Assembly: GCF_014205165.1 (NCBI RefSeq) | Contig: NZ_JACHMZ010000001.1 | Span: 4,508,501 to 4,572,500, forward strand | DNA from: Micromonospora carbonacea | GTDB lineage: Bacteria > Actinomycetota > Actinomycetes > Mycobacteriales > Micromonosporaceae | Length of the DNA: 64,000 nt | Direction of reading: 5' to 3' | Shown here: positions 25,901 to 39,500 of the stretch, in pieces | Layout of the letters: each line of letters begins with the position of its first letter | How positions within the stretch are numbered: position 1 is the first letter of the stretch | Made by a program: the position numbers and the translations under genes | Notes under the pieces: generated by a model | Seen by the model: only the letters and a program-made list of their open reading frames with translations | Database searches by the model: none | What the model was told of the DNA's origin: nothing

Positions 25901-26941
25901 GGTGCCGGTGCCGTGCGCCTCGACGACGTCGACGTCGGCGGCGGTGAGGCCGGCGTTGGCGAGGGCCTGCCGGATGACCCGGCGCTGGGAGGGGCCGTTG
26001 GGGGCGGTGAGCCCGCTGCTGGCCCCGTCCTGGTTGACGGCGCTGCCCCGGATCACGGCGAGGACCCGGTGGCCGTTGCGGCGGGCGTCGGAGAGCCGCT
26101 CGACGAGCAGCATGCCGACGCCCTCGGACCAGCCGGTGCCGTCGGCGGCGGCGGCGAACGACTTGCACCGCCCGTCGGTGGACAGGCCCCGCTGGCGGGA
26201 GAACTCGACGAAGACCGTCGGGGTGGCCATCACCGACACCCCGCCGGCCAGGGCGAGGGTGCACTCGCCGAGCCGCAGCGCCTGGCAGGCCAGGTGCAGC
26301 GCCACCAGCGACGACGAGCAGGCCGTGTCGACGGTGACGGCCGGGCCCTCCAGGCCGAGGGCGTACGAGATGCGGCCGCTGGCCACGGCGGCGGCGCTGC
26401 CGGTGCCGAGGTAGCCCTCGACGCCGCCGCCGACCCCGGACAGCAGGGCCGCATAGTCGCCCTGGCTGCTGGTGGCCGCGTACACGCCGGTGGGCGCGCC
26501 GCGCAGCGTCGTCGGGTCGATCCCGGCCCGCTCGAACGCCTCCCAGGCGGCCTCCAGCAGCAGCCGCTGCTGCGGGTCCATGGCGAGGGCCTCGCGGGGG
26601 CTGATGCCGAAGAACGCGGCGTCGAAGTCCCCGGCGTCGTAGAGGAACCCGCCGTCGCGCACGTACGAGGTGCCCCGGCTGGCCGGGTCGGCGTCGTAGA
26701 GCGCGTCCATGTTCCAGCCCCGGTCGCCGGGGAACGGGGCCATGGCGTCGCCGCCGGCGGCGACGAGGTCCCACAGCCGCTCCGGCGAGTCGACCCCGCC
26801 GGGGAACCGGCAGCTCATCCCGATGATCGCCACCGGTTCGCCGAGCGTGGCGGCGAGCTGCTGGTTCTGCTGGCGCAGCTTCTGGTTGTCGAGCAGGGAC
26901 GCGCGCAGCGCGCTGACGACCTCGTCCAGCGAGACGCTCAT
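22952..26941 (-). CDS. type I PKS-E: KS-AT(malonyl)-ACP-TE terminal module
   Basis: A 1329-residue terminating subunit. The N-terminal docking helix (residues 1-33, [18 protein letters not shown]) is of a different class from those of the other PKS subunits. KS has Cys208 in VDTACSSS, followed by the HGTGT and NIGH histidine motifs. AT has GHSVGE with Ser661 and HAFH near 756, both signs of malonyl-CoA. ACP has Ser995 in LGFDSL. There is no KR, DH or ER, so the last beta-keto group is left unreduced. TE has AGHSGG with Ser1185, MDTYPAD (acid) and DGDHF (His), a macrolide-type thioesterase that releases and probably cyclises the chain. ATG 26941 has AAGGAG 7 bases upstream; the open frame further upstream belongs to another phase of PKS-D. 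It is the last gene of the PKS operon. Confidence 0.92.
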   Translation of the reverse strand: MSVSLDEVVSALRASLLDNQKLRQQNQQLAATLGEPVAIIGMSCRFPGGVDSPERLWDLVAAGGDAMAPFPGDRGWNMDALYDADPASRGTSYVRDGGFLYDAGDFDAAFFGISPREALAMDPQQRLLLEAAWEAFERAGIDPTTLRGAPTGVYAATSSQGDYAALLSGVGGGVEGYLGTGSAAAVASGRISYALGLEGPAVTVDTACSSSLVALHLACQALRLGECTLALAGGVSVMATPTVFVEFSRQRGLSTDGRCKSFAAAADGTGWSEGVGMLLVERLSDARRNGHRVLAVIRGSAVNQDGASSGLTAPNGPSQRRVIRQALANAGLTAADVDVVEAHGTGTTLGDPIEAQALLATYGQGRGDAAPLLLGSVKSNIGHTQAAAGVAGVIKMVLAMRHGVLPPTLHVDEPTPHVDWSAGAVTLLTETTPWPDTGRPRRAGVSAFGVSGTNAHTIVEQADPADAERTRPAGTPAPPVPWIVSARSAPALAGQARRLLDHLAAHPDLAPADVAYSLATTRAALPHRAAVTGDDADALRAGLRAVAEDRPAPHVVRGVARPAGRLAFLFTGQGAQRPGMGAELHRRFPVFAAAFDEVAAELDRHLTRPLREVVFAAPGTPEAALLDRTEFTQPALFAYEVAAYRLVTAWGVRPQQLLGHSVGELAAAHVAGVLSLADAAALVAARGRLMQALPAGGAMLAVRASEAQVAPLLDGRVALAAVNGPASVVLSGDADAVAAAGERLAAQGHRTRPLRVSHAFHSARMDAMLADFRVVAEKVTWHPPAVPLVSDRTGAPLSAAEATDPGYWVDHVRDTVRFHAGLATLAAAGVGTFLELGPDGALTALGRECLPDADAAAFVTVGRRDQPEAATLLAALAAVDLRGAGVDWAAPFAGTDAARVDLPTYAFHHERYWPEPPVLHLAPRPESDAAEEAPADEPVVDPARVLRDRLVASAAGDRHRILLDLVRAQVATVLGHASPGAIEADRDFLELGFDSLTALELRDGLRQETGAELSATLLFDHPTPTALARHLLGLLFGADAAGDAGAATGTPEGAGGLLGGLFREPKAREDAAGYAELLVKLAQFRPSFTEPGQLSRPAAILRLAEGGTGATPIVFCCTMSLLSGPHEYARVAAGFRGHRDVWALPNPGFAVGEELPADLDALLRVHADTVLRTVGGGPFVLAGHSGGAMVANVLARELERQGRPPAAVVLMDTYPADSEVLGGWTGQLLDGMVERDSAYTPMDDYRTTAWAGYLPLFLTWQPAPMESATLLVRATRPLGQWHGEPDGWRSRWPYPHEAVDADGDHFTMVGERGPDLAATVQRWLAARGL

Positions 26942-26966
26942 TCGGGGCTCCTTGGGGCGGGCCGGG

Positions 26967-29900
26967 TCACGAGTCGGTGCCTTCCAGGGCCATCCGGACC
27001 AGGCCGGCGAGGTCGAGCTCGCGGATCTCCGCCTCCGGGGCGGCCGGGGCGGCCGGCGTGGCCGGGCCGGTGACGGTGTGCGCGAGCTGGAGGAGCTGGT
27101 CGAGCAGGCCGGCCTGGCGGAGCTGGTCGAGCGGGATCGCGGCGAGGACCCGCCGCACCTGCTCCTCGTCGCCGGGGCCGCCCACCGCCGGGCCGCCCGC
27201 ACCGGGGCCGACGTCCGGGCCGGCCACGCCGCCGAACAGCTCCTCGTGCAGGTGGTCGGCGAGCCCGGCCGGGGTCGGGTAGTCGAACACGACAGTGGTG
27301 GGCAGGTCGTGCCCGGTCGCGGCGGTGAGCAGGTTGCGCAGCTCCACGGCGGTCAGCGAGTCGAAGCCGAGGTCGAGGAAGCCCCGGTCGGTCTCGATCG
27401 CGTCGGCGGAGGAGTGGCCGAGGACCTTCGCCGCGTCGACCCGCACCATCTCCAGCAGCGCGGCCCGCCGCTCCTGGCCGGGCAGCGACCGCAGCCCGGC
27501 GAGCAGGTCCCGGCCGGGCGCGGCCGGGTCCGGCGCGGCGGCCGGGGCGGCGGTCAGCGCGTGCACGGCCGGCAGGCCGGCCAGCAGCGGGCTGGGCCGC
27601 AGCGCCGTGAACAGCGGGTGGAAGGTGGCCCAGTCGACGTCGGCGACGGTGACGCAGGTGTCCCCGGCGGCGAGGGCGTGCCGCAGCCCGGCCAGCGCCA
27701 CGCCCGGCGGCATGACCCGCAGGCCGCGGCGGCGCAGCTGCTCCGGCGCGCCGTCGGAGAACATGCCCGACTCGGTCCACGGCCCCCACGCCACGGACGT
27801 GGCGGGCAGGCCCCGGCCCCGGCGGGCCTCGGCGAGCGCGTCGAGGTGGGCGTTGCCGGCGGCGTACGCGCCCTGCCCGCCGCTGCCCCACACCGCCGCG
27901 ATCGACGAGAACAGCACGAACGCGTCCAGCTCGACGCCGTCGAGCAGCTCGTCGAGCAGCTCCGCGCCGACCAGCTTCGGGGCGATGACGTAGGCGAGGT
28001 CCTCCAGCGTCGTGTCGGTCAGCGGCACCACCTCGCTGACCCCGGCGGCGTGCACCACGGCGCGCAGCGGCGGCCCGTCGCGGCGCAGGTCGGCGATCAG
28101 GTCGGTCATGCCGGCCCGGTCGGCGGCGTCGCACCGGGCGACCCGGCAGTCGACGCCGAGGGCGGTCAGCTCGGCCAGCAGCTCCGTCGCGCCGGGGGTG
28201 TCGGTGCCGCGCCGGCTGGTCAGCACCACCCGCTGCGCGCCGGCGGCGGCCACCCAGCGGGCCACGTGCCCGCCGAGCGCGCCGGTGCCGCCGGTGATCA
28301 GCACGGTGCCCCGGGGCTGCCACGGCTCCGGTTCCCCGGCGGTGCCGGCCGGGACGAGGCGGCGGACCAGCACCTCGGACTCGCGGACGGCGAGCTGGTC
28401 CTCGGCGACGCCGCCGGTGAGCACGTTGCCGAGCCGCATCGCGGCCCAGCTGTCGATCGTGGCCGGCAGGTCGACCAGGCCCGCCCAGCGGGCCGGCTGC
28501 TCCAGCGCCGCCACCCGGCCCAGCCCCCACAGCGTCGCCTGCCGGGGGTTGGCCGGCGCGTCGCCGGCGCCGGTGCCGACCGCGCCCTGGGTGACGCACC
28601 ACAGCCGGGCCGCCGCGTCGCGGTCGGCGAGCTCCTGGAGCAGCTGGACGGTCGCGGCGAGGCCGCGCGGCAGCGCCGGGTGCTCGGCGTGCGGGGCGTC
28701 GTCCAGGCCGAGGAAGGACAGCACCGACAGGGTCCCGGCGGCGGCGTCGAGGGCCTCGCCGAGCACGTCGGCGAGCTGCCCGCCCAGCTCGTCGGGGTCG
28801 GCGGCGAGGTCGACGCCGACGGTGGTCACGTCGGTGCCGAGGGTCCAGGTGCACGAGTCCAGGACGGGGTCGTCGACCCGGTCGGCGGGCAGCAGCACCA
28901 GCCAGTGGCCGGGCTCCTGCGGCTCCGGGGTGGCGGCGAGGGGCTCCCACACCGCCCGGTAGCGGGCGGCGTCCACGAGGGACCGTTCCCGGCCGCGCCG
29001 CCGCCACGCCGACAGGGCGGGCAGCACCGCGCCGAACGGCTGGTCGCGGTCGACGTCCAGCTCGCGGGCCAGGGAGTCGAGGTCCTCGGCGTCGACGGCC
29101 GCCCAGAACCGGCGCTCGACCTCGGTGTCGTCGGCCGCGCCGTCGCCGGAGTCGGGGGCGGCGGTGGCCCACGGCGGCGGCTCCGGCCAGTACCGCTGCC
29201 GGTCGAACACGTACGTGGGCAGGTCGACGCGCTGCGCGCCGGTGCCGGCGTACAGGGCGGGCCAGTCGGGGCTGACGCCGTGGGCGTGGAGGGCGGCGAC
29301 GGCCCGCAGCAGGGCGGCCGGCTCGGGGCGGTCCCGGCGCAGGGTCGGCGCGACCAGCGGGGCCCGCCCGCCGGCCGGGGCGCCCTCGGCGAGGACGGCC
29401 TGGGCGAGCGCGGTGAGCACCCCGTCGGGGCCGATCTCGACGTACGCGGTGGTGCCCTGCTCGCGCAGGGCCGCGACGGCGTCGGCGAAGCGTACGGCGT
29501 CGCGGGCGTGCCGCGCCCAGTACGCCGGGTCGGCCAGCTCGTCCGCGCCGACGGGCGCGCCGGTGACCGTGGAGACCATCGGCACGGCCGGGGCCCGCCA
29601 GGCCAGCCGCCCGGCGACGGCGGCGAGGTCGGCGAGCACCGGGTCCATCAGCGGGCTGTGGAAGGCGTGGCTGACGGTGAGCCGCCGCACCCGGACGCCC
29701 CGGGCGGCCCACTCGGCGGCCAGCTCCTCGACGGCGTCGCCGGCCCCGGAGAGCACCACGGCGGCGGGGCCGTTGACGGCGGCGACGGAGACCCGGTCGG
29801 CGCGGTCGCCGAGCGAGGCGAGCACGTCGGCCTCGGCCGCGGCGACGGCGAGCATCGCCCCGCCGTCGGGCAGGGCCTGCATGAGCCGGCCCCGGGCGGC

Positions 29901-32900
29901 GACCAGCGCGGCGGCGTCGGCCAGCGACAGCACCCCGGCGGCGTGGGCGGCGGCGAACTCGCCGATCGAGTGCCCGGCGACCACGTCGGGCCGCAGCCCC
30001 CACGCGTCGAGGAGCCGGAACAGCGCCACCTCGACGGCGAACAGCGCGGGCTGGGTGTACTCGGTGCGGTCGAGCAGCGCCGCGTCGGCGGTGCCGGGCT
30101 CGGCGAACAGCACCGGCCGCAGCGGCCCGGGCAGGTGCGGGTCGCAGGCGGCGCAGACCTCGTCGAGGGCGGCGGCGAAGACGGGGAACGCCGCGGCCAG
30201 CTCGCGGCCCATCCCGGCCCGCTGCGCGCCCTGCCCGGAGAACAGGTACGCCACCTTCGGGCGGGGCGCGACGGCCCCGGTGACCAGCAGCGGCGAGTCG
30301 TCGCCGGTGGCGAGGGCGCGCAGCCCGGTGCGCAGGGCGATCCGGTCGGCGGCCAGGACGACGGCCCGGTGGTCCAGGTCGGCCCGGGTCACCGCCGACG
30401 ACCAGCCGACGTCGACCATCGGCGGGGCCTCCGGCCCGGTGAGCTGGTCGGCCCACGGCCCGGCCTGGGCTGCGAGGGCCGCCGGGGTACGCGCCGACAG
30501 CAGCACCGGCACCACCGGCAGCCGGCCCGGGTCGCCGGCCGGCGTGACCGGGGCGGGCTCGTCGGGGGCCTGCTCCAGGATGGTGTGCGCGTTGGTGCCG
30601 CTGATGCCGAAGGAGGAGACGGCGGCCCGGCGCGGGTGGCCGGTGACCGGCCAGGGCCGGCCCTCGGTGAGCAGCTCGACCGCGCCGACGCTCCAGTCCA
30701 CCTGGTCGGTGGGCTCGTCGACGTGCAGGGTCGCCGGCAGGAACCCGTAGCGCAGCGCGAGGACCATCTTGATGATGCCGGCGACCCCGGCGGCGGCCTG
30801 GGTGTGGCCGATGTTCGACTTGATCGAGCCGAGCCACAGCGGCTGGTCGGCGGGCCGCTCCCGCCCGTAGGTGGCGAGCAGCGCCTGCGCCTCGATCGGG
30901 TCGCCCAGCTTCGTGCCGGTGCCGTGGGCCTCGACGGCGTCCACGTCGGCGGCGGTGAGCCCGGCGTTGGCCAGGGCCTGCCGGATGACCCGCTGCTGTG
31001 ACGGCCCGTTCGGGGCGGTCAGCCCGTTGGACGCGCCGTCCTGGTTGACGGCGGAGCCCCGGATCACCGCGAGCACGGGGTGGCCGTTGCGGCGGGCGTT
31101 GGACAGCCGCTCCACCAGCAGCACGCCCAGCCCCTCGCCCCAGCTCGTGCCGTCGGCGGCCGACGCGAACGCCTTGACCCGGCTGTCCGGGGCCAGGCCC
31201 CGCTGCCGGCTGAAGCCGACGAACACGCCGGGGGTGGACATGACGGTGACGCCGCCGACGAGGGCCATCGAGCACTCCGCCTGGCGCAGCGCCTGGCAGG
31301 CCCAGTGCAGGGCGACCAGCGACGACGAGCAGGCCGTGTCGACCGACACGGCGGGCCCCTCCAACCCGAGGGTGTACGACACCCGGCCGGAGAGCACGCT
31401 GCCGGCGTTGCCGGTCATCAGGTGCCCCTCGGCGCCCTCGGCGCTGAACATGAGGTTGCGGTAGTCCTGGTAGTTGGTGCCGACGAACACGCCGGTGGGG
31501 GTGCCCCGCAGGGCCTGCGGGTCGATGCCGGCCCGCTCGATGGCCTCCCAGGACGCCTCCAGCAGCAGCCGCTGCTGCGGGTCCATGGCGAGGGCCTCGC
31601 GGGGGCTGATGCCGAAGAAGACGGGGTCGAAGTCGGCGACGCCGGTGACGAAGCCGCCCTCCCGGGCGTAGCTGGTGCCCTCGTTCTCCGGGTCGGAGTC
31701 GAACAGCCGGTCGAGGTCCCAGCCCCGGTCGGTGGGGAACTCGCCGATCGCGTCGCCGCCGGCGGCGAGGAGCTGCCACAGCTGCTCCGGGTTGTCCGCG
31801 CCGCCGGGCAGCCGGCAGCTCATGGCGACGATCGCGATGGGCTCGTCGTCCACGGGCGCGGCGGCCGGCGCGGGGGCCGCCGGCTCGGGGTCGACCCCGG
31901 TGAGCAGCTCCGCCAGGTGCGCGGCGAGCGCCGTCGGGTTCGGGTAGTCGAACGCGAGCGTGGCGGGCAGCCGCAGGTCGGTGGCGGTGGCCAGGAAGTT
32001 GCGCATGTCCACGGCGGTCAGCGAGTCCAGCCCCAGGTCCCGGAACGGGCGGGTGGCCGGCACGTCGTCGGCCGAGCCGTAGCCCAGCGCGGTCGCCGCG
32101 CACTGGCGGACCAGCTCCAGCAGCGCCTCGTCGCGGTCGGCCCGGGACAACCCGGCGAGCCGGCGGGCGAGCGCGCCCGACGGCGCGTCCGCCTCCTCCT
32201 CGGCATCCGGCGCGGCGGCGGCCCTGCCCGCCTCGGCCACCTCGGGCAGGTCGCCGATCAGCGGGCTGGGCCGGACCAGGGTGAACGCGGGCGCGAACCG
32301 GGCCCAGTCGATGTCGGCGATCAGCGTCGTCGTCTCGCCCCGGCGCAGCGCGCGGGCGAGGGCCTCGACGGCGAGGTCAGGGTCCATGCCGACCATGCCG
32401 CCCCGGCGCAGCCGCTGCTGGGCGCGCTCGTTGTCGGCGGGCAGGCCGGCCCCACTCCACGCCCCCCACGCCACGGACAGGGCGGGCCGGCCCTGCGCGC
32501 GTCGCCGCTCGGCGAGGGCGTCGAGGTAGGCGTTCGCCGCACCGTACGCGCCCTGGCCGGCGTTGCCGGTGGTGCCGGCGACGGAGGAGAACAGCACGAA
32601 CGCGTCGAGGTCGAGGTCGCGGGTCAGCTCGTCGAGGTGGTCGGCGGCGACGCACTTGGGCGCGGCGACGGTGTGCAGGCGCAGCGGGGTGGCCGTGTCG
32701 ACGATGCCGTCGTCGAGGACGGCGGCGGTGTGCAGCACGGCGCTCAGCGGCGCGTCGGCCGGTGCGGCGGCGAGGAGGGTGGCGAGCTGGGCGCGGTCGG
32801 TGACGTCGCAGGCGGCGACGGTGACCCGTACGCCGAGGTCGGTCAGCTCGGCCTCCAGCTCCGCCGCGCCCGGGGCGTCGGGGCCGCGCCGGCTGGCCAG

Positions 32901-35900
32901 CAGCAGGTGCGCCGCGCCGTGGCGGGCGGCCCAGCGGGCGAGGTGCCCGCCGAGACCACCGGTGCCGCCGGTGATCAGCACGGTGCCGCGCATCCGCCAG
33001 CCGCCGCCGGCCGACTCGTCGGTGGCGTGCGGGGCCGGGTCGGCGGAGCCAGCCGCCTCGGAAGAGGCCGGGTCGCCGGGGGTGGTCGGCTCGGGGTCGG
33101 TGATCCGAGTGAGCCGGCGGGCGTACACCCCGGAGTCGCGGACGGCGAGCTGGTCCTCGCCGCCGGTGTCGCCGAGCGCCGCGCAGAGCAGGGCGCCGGC
33201 GTGCGCGTCGAGGCTGTCGGGCAGGTCGATCAGCCCGCCCCAGCGGCCGGGGTGTTCCAGGGCGACGGCACGGCCGAGGCCCCAGACGGCGGCGGCCGTG
33301 GGGTGCGGCGGCTGGGCGTCGGCGACGACGGCGACCGCCCCGCGGGTCGCGCACCACAGCGGGGCCTCGACGCCGAGCGTCCCGAGCGCCTGCACCAGCG
33401 CGACCGTCCCGGTGACGCCGAGGGTGGTCGCCGGGTGGTCGGGGTGCGCCCGCCCGTCGAGGCCGAGCAGGGACAGCACGGCCGCCGGCCCGTCCGCCGG
33501 CAGCGCGGCGCGCAGCCCGTCGGCGAGGGTCGCGGCGTCGCCGGTGGCGTCCACCTCGACGGGTACGACGTCCGCGCCGAAGTTGCCGAGCGCGCCGAGC
33601 ACCCCGGCGACCAGCGGGTCGTCGGCCGTGCCGGCGGGCAACGGGACCAGCCAGGTCCCGGCGAGCCAGGTCAGCGGCAGGTCGGGCAGGGCGGGCCAGG
33701 TGATCCGGTACCGCCACCGGTCGATGTCGGGCGCGGCCTCGCCCTGGGTGAGGAACAGCGGCGGGGCGGGCCAGTACCGGTGGTGGTCGAACGCGTAGGT
33801 GGGCAGCGGCACGGTACCGGCTGCGGCGAGGACCTTCGTCAGGTCGACGGGCAGGCCGATCGCGTGCGCGGTGGCCAGGTTGGTCAGCAGCCGGGTCGGG
33901 TCGTCGTCACCCCGCCGCAGGCTACCGATCGTGTGGCCGGTGACCCCGGCGTCGTCGAGGATCGCCGTCACCGGCATCGTCAACACCGGATGCGGGCTGA
34001 TCTCCACGAACGTGGTGTGCCCGGCGGCGATGGCGACCCGCACGGCGGCGTCGAACTGCACGGTCTGCCGCAGGTTGTCGTACCAGTAGTCGGCGGTCAT
34101 GCTCGCCGGGTCGGCCCAGTCGCCGGTGAGCGTCGACACGAGCCGGACCCGGCCCGGCTGCGGGGTGACGTCGGCCAGGTCCGCGCGGAGGCGTTCGGCG
34201 ACGTCCTGCACGGACGGGGAGTGCGAGGCGTAGTCCACCGGGATCAGGCGGGCCCGGATCCCGTCGGCCTGGCAGGCGTCGACCAGGTCCGCGACGGGCT
34301 GCGGCGGACCCGAGACGACCACCGTGGCAGGACCGTTCACGGCGGCGACGCCCACGCCCGGGAACTGCGCGAGCCGTTCGGTCACCGCGTCGGCGGACAG
34401 GTCAACCGACGCCATCGCACCAGTCCCCCGCAACACCGCCAAGGCCCGCGACCGAAGGGCGACCGTCTTCGCCGCGTCGTCGAGGGACAGGATCCCCGCG
34501 ACGCAGGCGGCACCGATCTCACCCTGCGAGTGGCCGACCACCGCCTGCGGGGACACGCCCGCGTGCTCCCACACCGCCGCGAGGGCGACGCCGACGGCCC
34601 ACAGGACCGGCTGCACCACCTCGACCCGCTCCAGCCACGACTCGTCGTCGCCGGTCAACACGGAGACAAGGTCGACGTCGAGGAACGGAGCCAGGGCCCG
34701 CTGACACTCCGCCAGCCGCGCGTCGAACACCGGAGCGCGACCCACCAGACCGGCCGCCATCCCTGCCGACTGCGCACCCTGACCCGGAAACACGAACACC
34801 GGACCCACACCGTGACCCGAGGCGACACCGGACACCACGTTGCCCGCCGGTACGCCGGCTGACAGGGCGTCCAGTCCGGACAGCAGCTCCTCCAGGCTCG
34901 ACCCGACGACCGACGCCCGCTGGTCGAACGTCGACCGGGTCGTCGCCAGCGACCAGCCGACCGCCGTCGGGTCCACGTCGCCGTGCTCCCGCACGTGGGC
35001 GGCCAGCCGTTCGGCCTGACCAGCCAGGGCCGCCCGCGACCGCGCCGACACCGGCCACACCGTGACGTCGGCGTCGACCAGGCCCGGCGAGCGGACCCCG
35101 GCCGGCGCGTCGGCGGGCTCGTCGGGCTGTTCGAGGATGACGTGGGCGTTGGTGCCGGAGATCCCGAACGACGACACCGCCGACCGCCGGACACGACCCG
35201 TCCCCGGCCACGGCGTCGCCTCGGTGGCCAACTCCACCGCACCCGCCGACCAGTCGATGTGCGGCGACGGGGCATCCACGTGCAGCGTCGCCGGGACGAC
35301 ACCCTCCCGCATGGCGAGGACCATCTTGATCACGCCGGCCACGCCGGCCGCCGCCTGGGCGTGCCCGATGTTGGACTTCACCGAGCCGAGCAGCAGCGGC
35401 GCGGCGTCGCCCCGGTCCTGCCCGTACGTGGCCAGGAGCGCCTGCGCCTCGATCGGGTCGCCGAGCGTGGTGCCGGTGCCGTGCGCCTCCACCACGTCCA
35501 CGTCCGCCGTGGACAACCGCGCGTTGGCGAGGGCCTGGCTGATCACCCGCTGCTGGGCGGGCCCGTTCGGGGCGGTGAGCCCGTTGGACGCGCCGTCCTG
35601 GTTGACGGCGGAGCCGCGTACCACGGCGAGGACGGGGTGGCCGTTGCGGCGGGCGTCCGACAGCCGCTCGACCAGCAGCCAGCCGACGCCCTCGGAGAAA
35701 CCGGCGCCGTCGGCGGCGGCGGCGAACGACTTGCACCGCCCGTCGGGGGAGAGGGCGCGTTGCCGGCTGGACCCGATGTAGAGGCCGGGGGTGGCCATGA
35801 CGGTCACGCCGCCGGCCAGGGCGAGGTCGCACTCCCCCGCCCGCAGCGCCTGCACGGCGAGGTGCAGCGCGACCAGCGACGACGAGCAGGCCGTGTCGAT

Positions 35901-36503
35901 GGAGACGGCCGGCCCCTCCAGGCCCAGGGTGTACGACACCCGGCCGGACGCGACGGCCGCCGCGCCACCGGTCATCGAGTGGCCCTCATCGCCGTCGGGC
36001 GACATCATCAGCAGGGTCCCGTAGTCCTGCCCGTTGGTGCCGACGAACACCCCGGTGCGGCTGCCGCGCAGCGAGGCGGGGTCGATGCCGGCGGCCTCGA
36101 CGGCCTCCCAGGACGTCTCCAGCAGCAGCCGCTGCTGCGGGTCCATGGTCAGCGCCTCGCGGGGCGAGATCCCGAAGAACGCCGAGTCGAAGTCGCCGGC
36201 GGAGTCGAGGAACCCGCCCTCGCGGGCGTACGAGGTGCCCGGGTGGTCGGGGTCGGGGTGGTAGAGCCGTTCGACGTCCCAGCCCCGGTCGGCGGGGAAC
36301 GGGGCGACGGCGTCCCGGCCCTGGCTCAGCAGCTCCCACAGGTCGTCGGGGTTGCGCACCCCGCCGGGCAGGCGGCAGCTCATCGCCACGATCGCGACCG
36401 GCTCCAGTTCCTGGGACTGCGCCTCACTGAGCCGACGACGGGTGTCGTGGAGATCAGCCATGACCCGCTTGAGGTAGTCGCGGAGCTTGTCTTCATTGGC
36501 CAT
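26967..36503 (-). CDS. type I PKS-D: two modules, KS-ATmm-KR-ACP-KS-ATm-KR-ACP
   Basis: A 3178-residue bimodular subunit. The N-terminal coiled-coil docking region is [20 protein letters not shown]. Module 1: KS Cys206; AT GHSQGE Ser659 with YASH near 756 (methylmalonyl); KR NADPH motif TGGTGGLGG near 1175, LDD motif (B type), Tyr1320; ACP Ser1494. Module 2: KS Cys1725; AT GHSIGE Ser2179 with HAFH (malonyl); [11 protein letters not shown] near 2735 with no LDD and with Trp 8 residues before Tyr2880 (A type); ACP Ser3049. The C-terminal tail, ending [19 protein letters not shown], matches the special docking class of PKS-E rather than the DEIFDFI type of the other subunits. The two KRs thus predict hydroxyls of opposite configuration. 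The gene starts at ATG 36503, 45 bases after PKS-C. Confidence 0.92.
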   Translation of the reverse strand: MANEDKLRDYLKRVMADLHDTRRRLSEAQSQELEPVAIVAMSCRLPGGVRNPDDLWELLSQGRDAVAPFPADRGWDVERLYHPDPDHPGTSYAREGGFLDSAGDFDSAFFGISPREALTMDPQQRLLLETSWEAVEAAGIDPASLRGSRTGVFVGTNGQDYGTLLMMSPDGDEGHSMTGGAAAVASGRVSYTLGLEGPAVSIDTACSSSLVALHLAVQALRAGECDLALAGGVTVMATPGLYIGSSRQRALSPDGRCKSFAAAADGAGFSEGVGWLLVERLSDARRNGHPVLAVVRGSAVNQDGASNGLTAPNGPAQQRVISQALANARLSTADVDVVEAHGTGTTLGDPIEAQALLATYGQDRGDAAPLLLGSVKSNIGHAQAAAGVAGVIKMVLAMREGVVPATLHVDAPSPHIDWSAGAVELATEATPWPGTGRVRRSAVSSFGISGTNAHVILEQPDEPADAPAGVRSPGLVDADVTVWPVSARSRAALAGQAERLAAHVREHGDVDPTAVGWSLATTRSTFDQRASVVGSSLEELLSGLDALSAGVPAGNVVSGVASGHGVGPVFVFPGQGAQSAGMAAGLVGRAPVFDARLAECQRALAPFLDVDLVSVLTGDDESWLERVEVVQPVLWAVGVALAAVWEHAGVSPQAVVGHSQGEIGAACVAGILSLDDAAKTVALRSRALAVLRGTGAMASVDLSADAVTERLAQFPGVGVAAVNGPATVVVSGPPQPVADLVDACQADGIRARLIPVDYASHSPSVQDVAERLRADLADVTPQPGRVRLVSTLTGDWADPASMTADYWYDNLRQTVQFDAAVRVAIAAGHTTFVEISPHPVLTMPVTAILDDAGVTGHTIGSLRRGDDDPTRLLTNLATAHAIGLPVDLTKVLAAAGTVPLPTYAFDHHRYWPAPPLFLTQGEAAPDIDRWRYRITWPALPDLPLTWLAGTWLVPLPAGTADDPLVAGVLGALGNFGADVVPVEVDATGDAATLADGLRAALPADGPAAVLSLLGLDGRAHPDHPATTLGVTGTVALVQALGTLGVEAPLWCATRGAVAVVADAQPPHPTAAAVWGLGRAVALEHPGRWGGLIDLPDSLDAHAGALLCAALGDTGGEDQLAVRDSGVYARRLTRITDPEPTTPGDPASSEAAGSADPAPHATDESAGGGWRMRGTVLITGGTGGLGGHLARWAARHGAAHLLLASRRGPDAPGAAELEAELTDLGVRVTVAACDVTDRAQLATLLAAAPADAPLSAVLHTAAVLDDGIVDTATPLRLHTVAAPKCVAADHLDELTRDLDLDAFVLFSSVAGTTGNAGQGAYGAANAYLDALAERRRAQGRPALSVAWGAWSGAGLPADNERAQQRLRRGGMVGMDPDLAVEALARALRRGETTTLIADIDWARFAPAFTLVRPSPLIGDLPEVAEAGRAAAAPDAEEEADAPSGALARRLAGLSRADRDEALLELVRQCAATALGYGSADDVPATRPFRDLGLDSLTAVDMRNFLATATDLRLPATLAFDYPNPTALAAHLAELLTGVDPEPAAPAPAAAPVDDEPIAIVAMSCRLPGGADNPEQLWQLLAAGGDAIGEFPTDRGWDLDRLFDSDPENEGTSYAREGGFVTGVADFDPVFFGISPREALAMDPQQRLLLEASWEAIERAGIDPQALRGTPTGVFVGTNYQDYRNLMFSAEGAEGHLMTGNAGSVLSGRVSYTLGLEGPAVSVDTACSSSLVALHWACQALRQAECSMALVGGVTVMSTPGVFVGFSRQRGLAPDSRVKAFASAADGTSWGEGLGVLLVERLSNARRNGHPVLAVIRGSAVNQDGASNGLTAPNGPSQQRVIRQALANAGLTAADVDAVEAHGTGTKLGDPIEAQALLATYGRERPADQPLWLGSIKSNIGHTQAAAGVAGIIKMVLALRYGFLPATLHVDEPTDQVDWSVGAVELLTEGRPWPVTGHPRRAAVSSFGISGTNAHTILEQAPDEPAPVTPAGDPGRLPVVPVLLSARTPAALAAQAGPWADQLTGPEAPPMVDVGWSSAVTRADLDHRAVVLAADRIALRTGLRALATGDDSPLLVTGAVAPRPKVAYLFSGQGAQRAGMGRELAAAFPVFAAALDEVCAACDPHLPGPLRPVLFAEPGTADAALLDRTEYTQPALFAVEVALFRLLDAWGLRPDVVAGHSIGEFAAAHAAGVLSLADAAALVAARGRLMQALPDGGAMLAVAAAEADVLASLGDRADRVSVAAVNGPAAVVLSGAGDAVEELAAEWAARGVRVRRLTVSHAFHSPLMDPVLADLAAVAGRLAWRAPAVPMVSTVTGAPVGADELADPAYWARHARDAVRFADAVAALREQGTTAYVEIGPDGVLTALAQAVLAEGAPAGGRAPLVAPTLRRDRPEPAALLRAVAALHAHGVSPDWPALYAGTGAQRVDLPTYVFDRQRYWPEPPPWATAAPDSGDGAADDTEVERRFWAAVDAEDLDSLARELDVDRDQPFGAVLPALSAWRRRGRERSLVDAARYRAVWEPLAATPEPQEPGHWLVLLPADRVDDPVLDSCTWTLGTDVTTVGVDLAADPDELGGQLADVLGEALDAAAGTLSVLSFLGLDDAPHAEHPALPRGLAATVQLLQELADRDAAARLWCVTQGAVGTGAGDAPANPRQATLWGLGRVAALEQPARWAGLVDLPATIDSWAAMRLGNVLTGGVAEDQLAVRESEVLVRRLVPAGTAGEPEPWQPRGTVLITGGTGALGGHVARWVAAAGAQRVVLTSRRGTDTPGATELLAELTALGVDCRVARCDAADRAGMTDLIADLRRDGPPLRAVVHAAGVSEVVPLTDTTLEDLAYVIAPKLVGAELLDELLDGVELDAFVLFSSIAAVWGSGGQGAYAAGNAHLDALAEARRGRGLPATSVAWGPWTESGMFSDGAPEQLRRRGLRVMPPGVALAGLRHALAAGDTCVTVADVDWATFHPLFTALRPSPLLAGLPAVHALTAAPAAAPDPAAPGRDLLAGLRSLPGQERRAALLEMVRVDAAKVLGHSSADAIETDRGFLDLGFDSLTAVELRNLLTAATGHDLPTTVVFDYPTPAGLADHLHEELFGGVAGPDVGPGAGGPAVGGPGDEEQVRRVLAAIPLDQLRQAGLLDQLLQLAHTVTGPATPAAPAAPEAEIRELDLAGLVRMALEGTDS
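33790..34850 (-). repeat. near-identical AT cassette, copy in PKS-D module 1
   Basis: About 1 kb covering the methylmalonyl AT and post-AT linker, almost identical in nucleotide sequence to segments in PKS-C, PKS-B module 2 and PKS-A last module. For example, the stretch beginning GGCTACCGATCGTGTGGCC is shared. Boundaries are approximate. Confidence 0.7.
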
Positions 36504-36548
36504 CGGGATGCCGCTTCCTCGCAGGGGACGGGGGTGAGCCGGGGCGGG

Positions 36549-39500
36549 TCAGGAGATGCCGAGGTCCTTGTCCACCATCGCGAACAGTTCGTCGTCGGTG
36601 GCGTCGTCGAGGTGCCGGCCGATGTCGGCGCCGCCGCTGGCCTGGCCGAGACGGGAGAGCATCGCCTGGAGGCGTACGGTGGCCCGCACCCGGGCCGCCT
36701 CGTCGCGCGCCACGACGTCGAGGCTGTCGGCGATCCGGTCGAGGTCGTCGAGGAGGACCGTCGGGGTGACCACGTCGTCGTGGGCGACCTCGGCGAAGAG
36801 GTACTCCGCCAGCGTCGTCGGCGTCGGGTAGTCGAAGACGAGGGTGACGGGCAGGGCGACGCCGGTGGCGGAGCCGAGCCGGTTGCGCAGCTCGACGGCG
36901 GTGACGGAGTCGAAGCCCAGCTCGCGGAACGCCCGGTGCTCGTCGACCGACTCGGCGGACGGGTAGTTGAGCACGGCGGCGACCTGGCCGCGGACGAGGC
37001 CGAGCAGGACGGCGAGCCGGTCGGCGGCGGGCAGCCCGGCGAGCCGCTCCTGGAGCGTGTCGGGGCCGTCGCCGGTCTCCACGGTGGCGATCCGCTCGGT
37101 CGCCTGGAGCCGCCGCACGTCCGGCAGGTCGCTGATCAGCGGGCCGGGCCGGGTGGCGGTGAAGGCGACGGAGAACCGCTCCCAGGCGATGTCGGCGATG
37201 GTGAGGAACGCCTCGCCGTGGTCGACGGCCTGGTGCAGGGCGGCGATGGCCGCGTCGGGGGCCATCTCGGGTACGCCGTGGCGGTGCAGCAGCTCGCCGA
37301 GCGGCCCGTCGGCCATGCCGCCGCCGGCCCACGCGCCCCAGGCGATGGAGGTGGCGGGCAGGCCGAGGCCCCGCCGGTGCTGGGCGAGGGCGTCGAGGAA
37401 CGCGTTGCTGGGCGCGTAGTTGCCGACGCCGGAGCTGGCGACGCTGCCGGCGAAGGAGGAGAACATGACGAACGCGGACAGGTCCAGGTCGAGGGTCAGC
37501 TCGTGCAGGTGGTACGCGACGTCGACCTTGGCCTGGAGCACCCGTTCGATCTGGTCCAGCCGGATGTCGTTGATCATCGCGTCGTCGAGGACGGCGGAGG
37601 CGTGCACGACGGTGGTGAGGGGGTGTTCGGCGGGGATCGACTCGATCAGCGCGGCGAGGGCGTCGCGGTCGGCGGCGTCGCACTCGACCACGCTGGCCTG
37701 CGCGCCCAGCGCGGTGAGGTCGTCGACGAGCTGCTGCGCGCCGGGCGCGTTCATGCCCCGGCGGCTGGCGACGACGATGTTCTGCACGCCGCTGCGGGCC
37801 AGCCAGCGGGCGGCGTGCCCGCCGAGTGCGCCGGTGCCGCCGGTGACGAGCGCCGTGCCGTAGGGCTCCCACGGGTTGGCGGGCTGGCTGTCGCCCAGCG
37901 GAACACGGGTGAGCCGGCGGGCGAGGAGACCGCCGGGGCGTACCGCGAGCTGGTCCTCGTCTCCGGCGGCGGTGAGGGCCGCGACCAGCAGGCCGGCGCA
38001 GCGCTCGTCGACGGCCTCGGGCAGGTCGACGAGGCCGCCCCACCGCTCGGGGTGCTCCAGGGCGGCGACCCGGCCGAAACCCCAGACGAGGGCCTGCACC
38101 GGGGAGCGCAGCAGGTCGGCGCGGCCGACGGAGGCGGCGCCGGAGGTGACGGCCCACATGGGGGCACGCAGGCCGACGTCGCCGAGGGCCTGGAACAGCG
38201 CGACGGTGGCGGCGAAGCCGCCGGGCACGGACGGGTGCAGCGGGTGGACCAGCTCGTCGAACGCGAGCAACGACACCACGCCGGCCACGTCGGCGGGCTC
38301 GTCGGTGCCGCCGTCGGCGGCGACGAGGGCCTCGCGCAGCAGCTTGCCGAGCAGGTCGCGGTCGGCGTCGGTGGTGGAGACGGGCACGGCGACGACGGTC
38401 GCGCCGGCCGCCGTGACGGCCTCGACGCAGGCGTCCTGCCAGGGCTCGACGATGTCGCCGGTGGGCAGGACCACGACCCAGGTGCCGCTCATGCCCCGGT
38501 TGGCGATGCCGGTCAGCGGCTTCCAGGTGTCCTGGTAGCGCCAGCTGTCGATGTCGGACTGCCGGCGGCGCTTGCGCCGCCAGGAGGTGAGCAGCGGCAG
38601 GGCGGGGCCGAGCGCGTCGACTGCCTCGTAGGCGGGGATGTCGTCGGTGGCGACGGCCTCGGCGAGGGCGGTGAGGTCGCCGCGTTCCACGGCGGCCCAG
38701 AAGCCGGCATCGTCGGGGTTGGCCGCGCCCTGGAGCAGCGTCTCCAGGTCGACGCCGCCGCTGCCGTCGAGCCAGAACCGCTGGTGGTCGAACGCGTACG
38801 TGGGCAGCGGCACGGTGCCGGCTGCGGCGAGGACCTTCGTCAGGTCGACGGGCAGGCCGATCGCGTGCGCGGTAGCCAGGTTGGTCAGCAGCCGGGTCGG
38901 GTCGTCGTCACCCCGGCGCAGGCTACCGATCGTGTGGCCGGTGACCCCGGCGTCGTCGAGGATCGCCGTCACCGGCATCGTCAACACCGGATGCGGGCTG
39001 ATCTCCACGAACGTCGTGTGCCCGGCCACCACGGCCACCCGCACCGCCGCGTCGAACTGCACCGTCTGCCGCAGGTTGTCATACCAGTAATCCGCCGTCA
39101 TCGACGCCGGGTCGACCCAGTCACCCGTCAGCGTCGAGACCAGGCGGGTATGGCCCGGCTGCGGGGCGACGTCGGCCAGGTCCGCCCGGAGCCGCTCGGC
39201 CACCTCCTGCACGGCGGCGGAGTGCGACGCGTAGTCCACCGGGATCAGGCGGGCCCGGATCCCGTCGGCCTGGCAGGCGTCGACCAGGTCCGCGACCGGC
39301 TGCGGCGGACCCGACACCACCACCGTGGCGGGACCGTTCACCGCCGCCACACCCACACCGGGGAAAGCGTGGAGCCGCTCAGTCACCGCGTCGGCGGACA
39401 GGTCCACCGACGCCATGGTGCCGGTGCCCCGCAGCACGGCCAGGGCCCGCGACCGCAGCGCGACCGTCTTCGCCGCGTCGTCGAGGGACAGGATCCCCGC

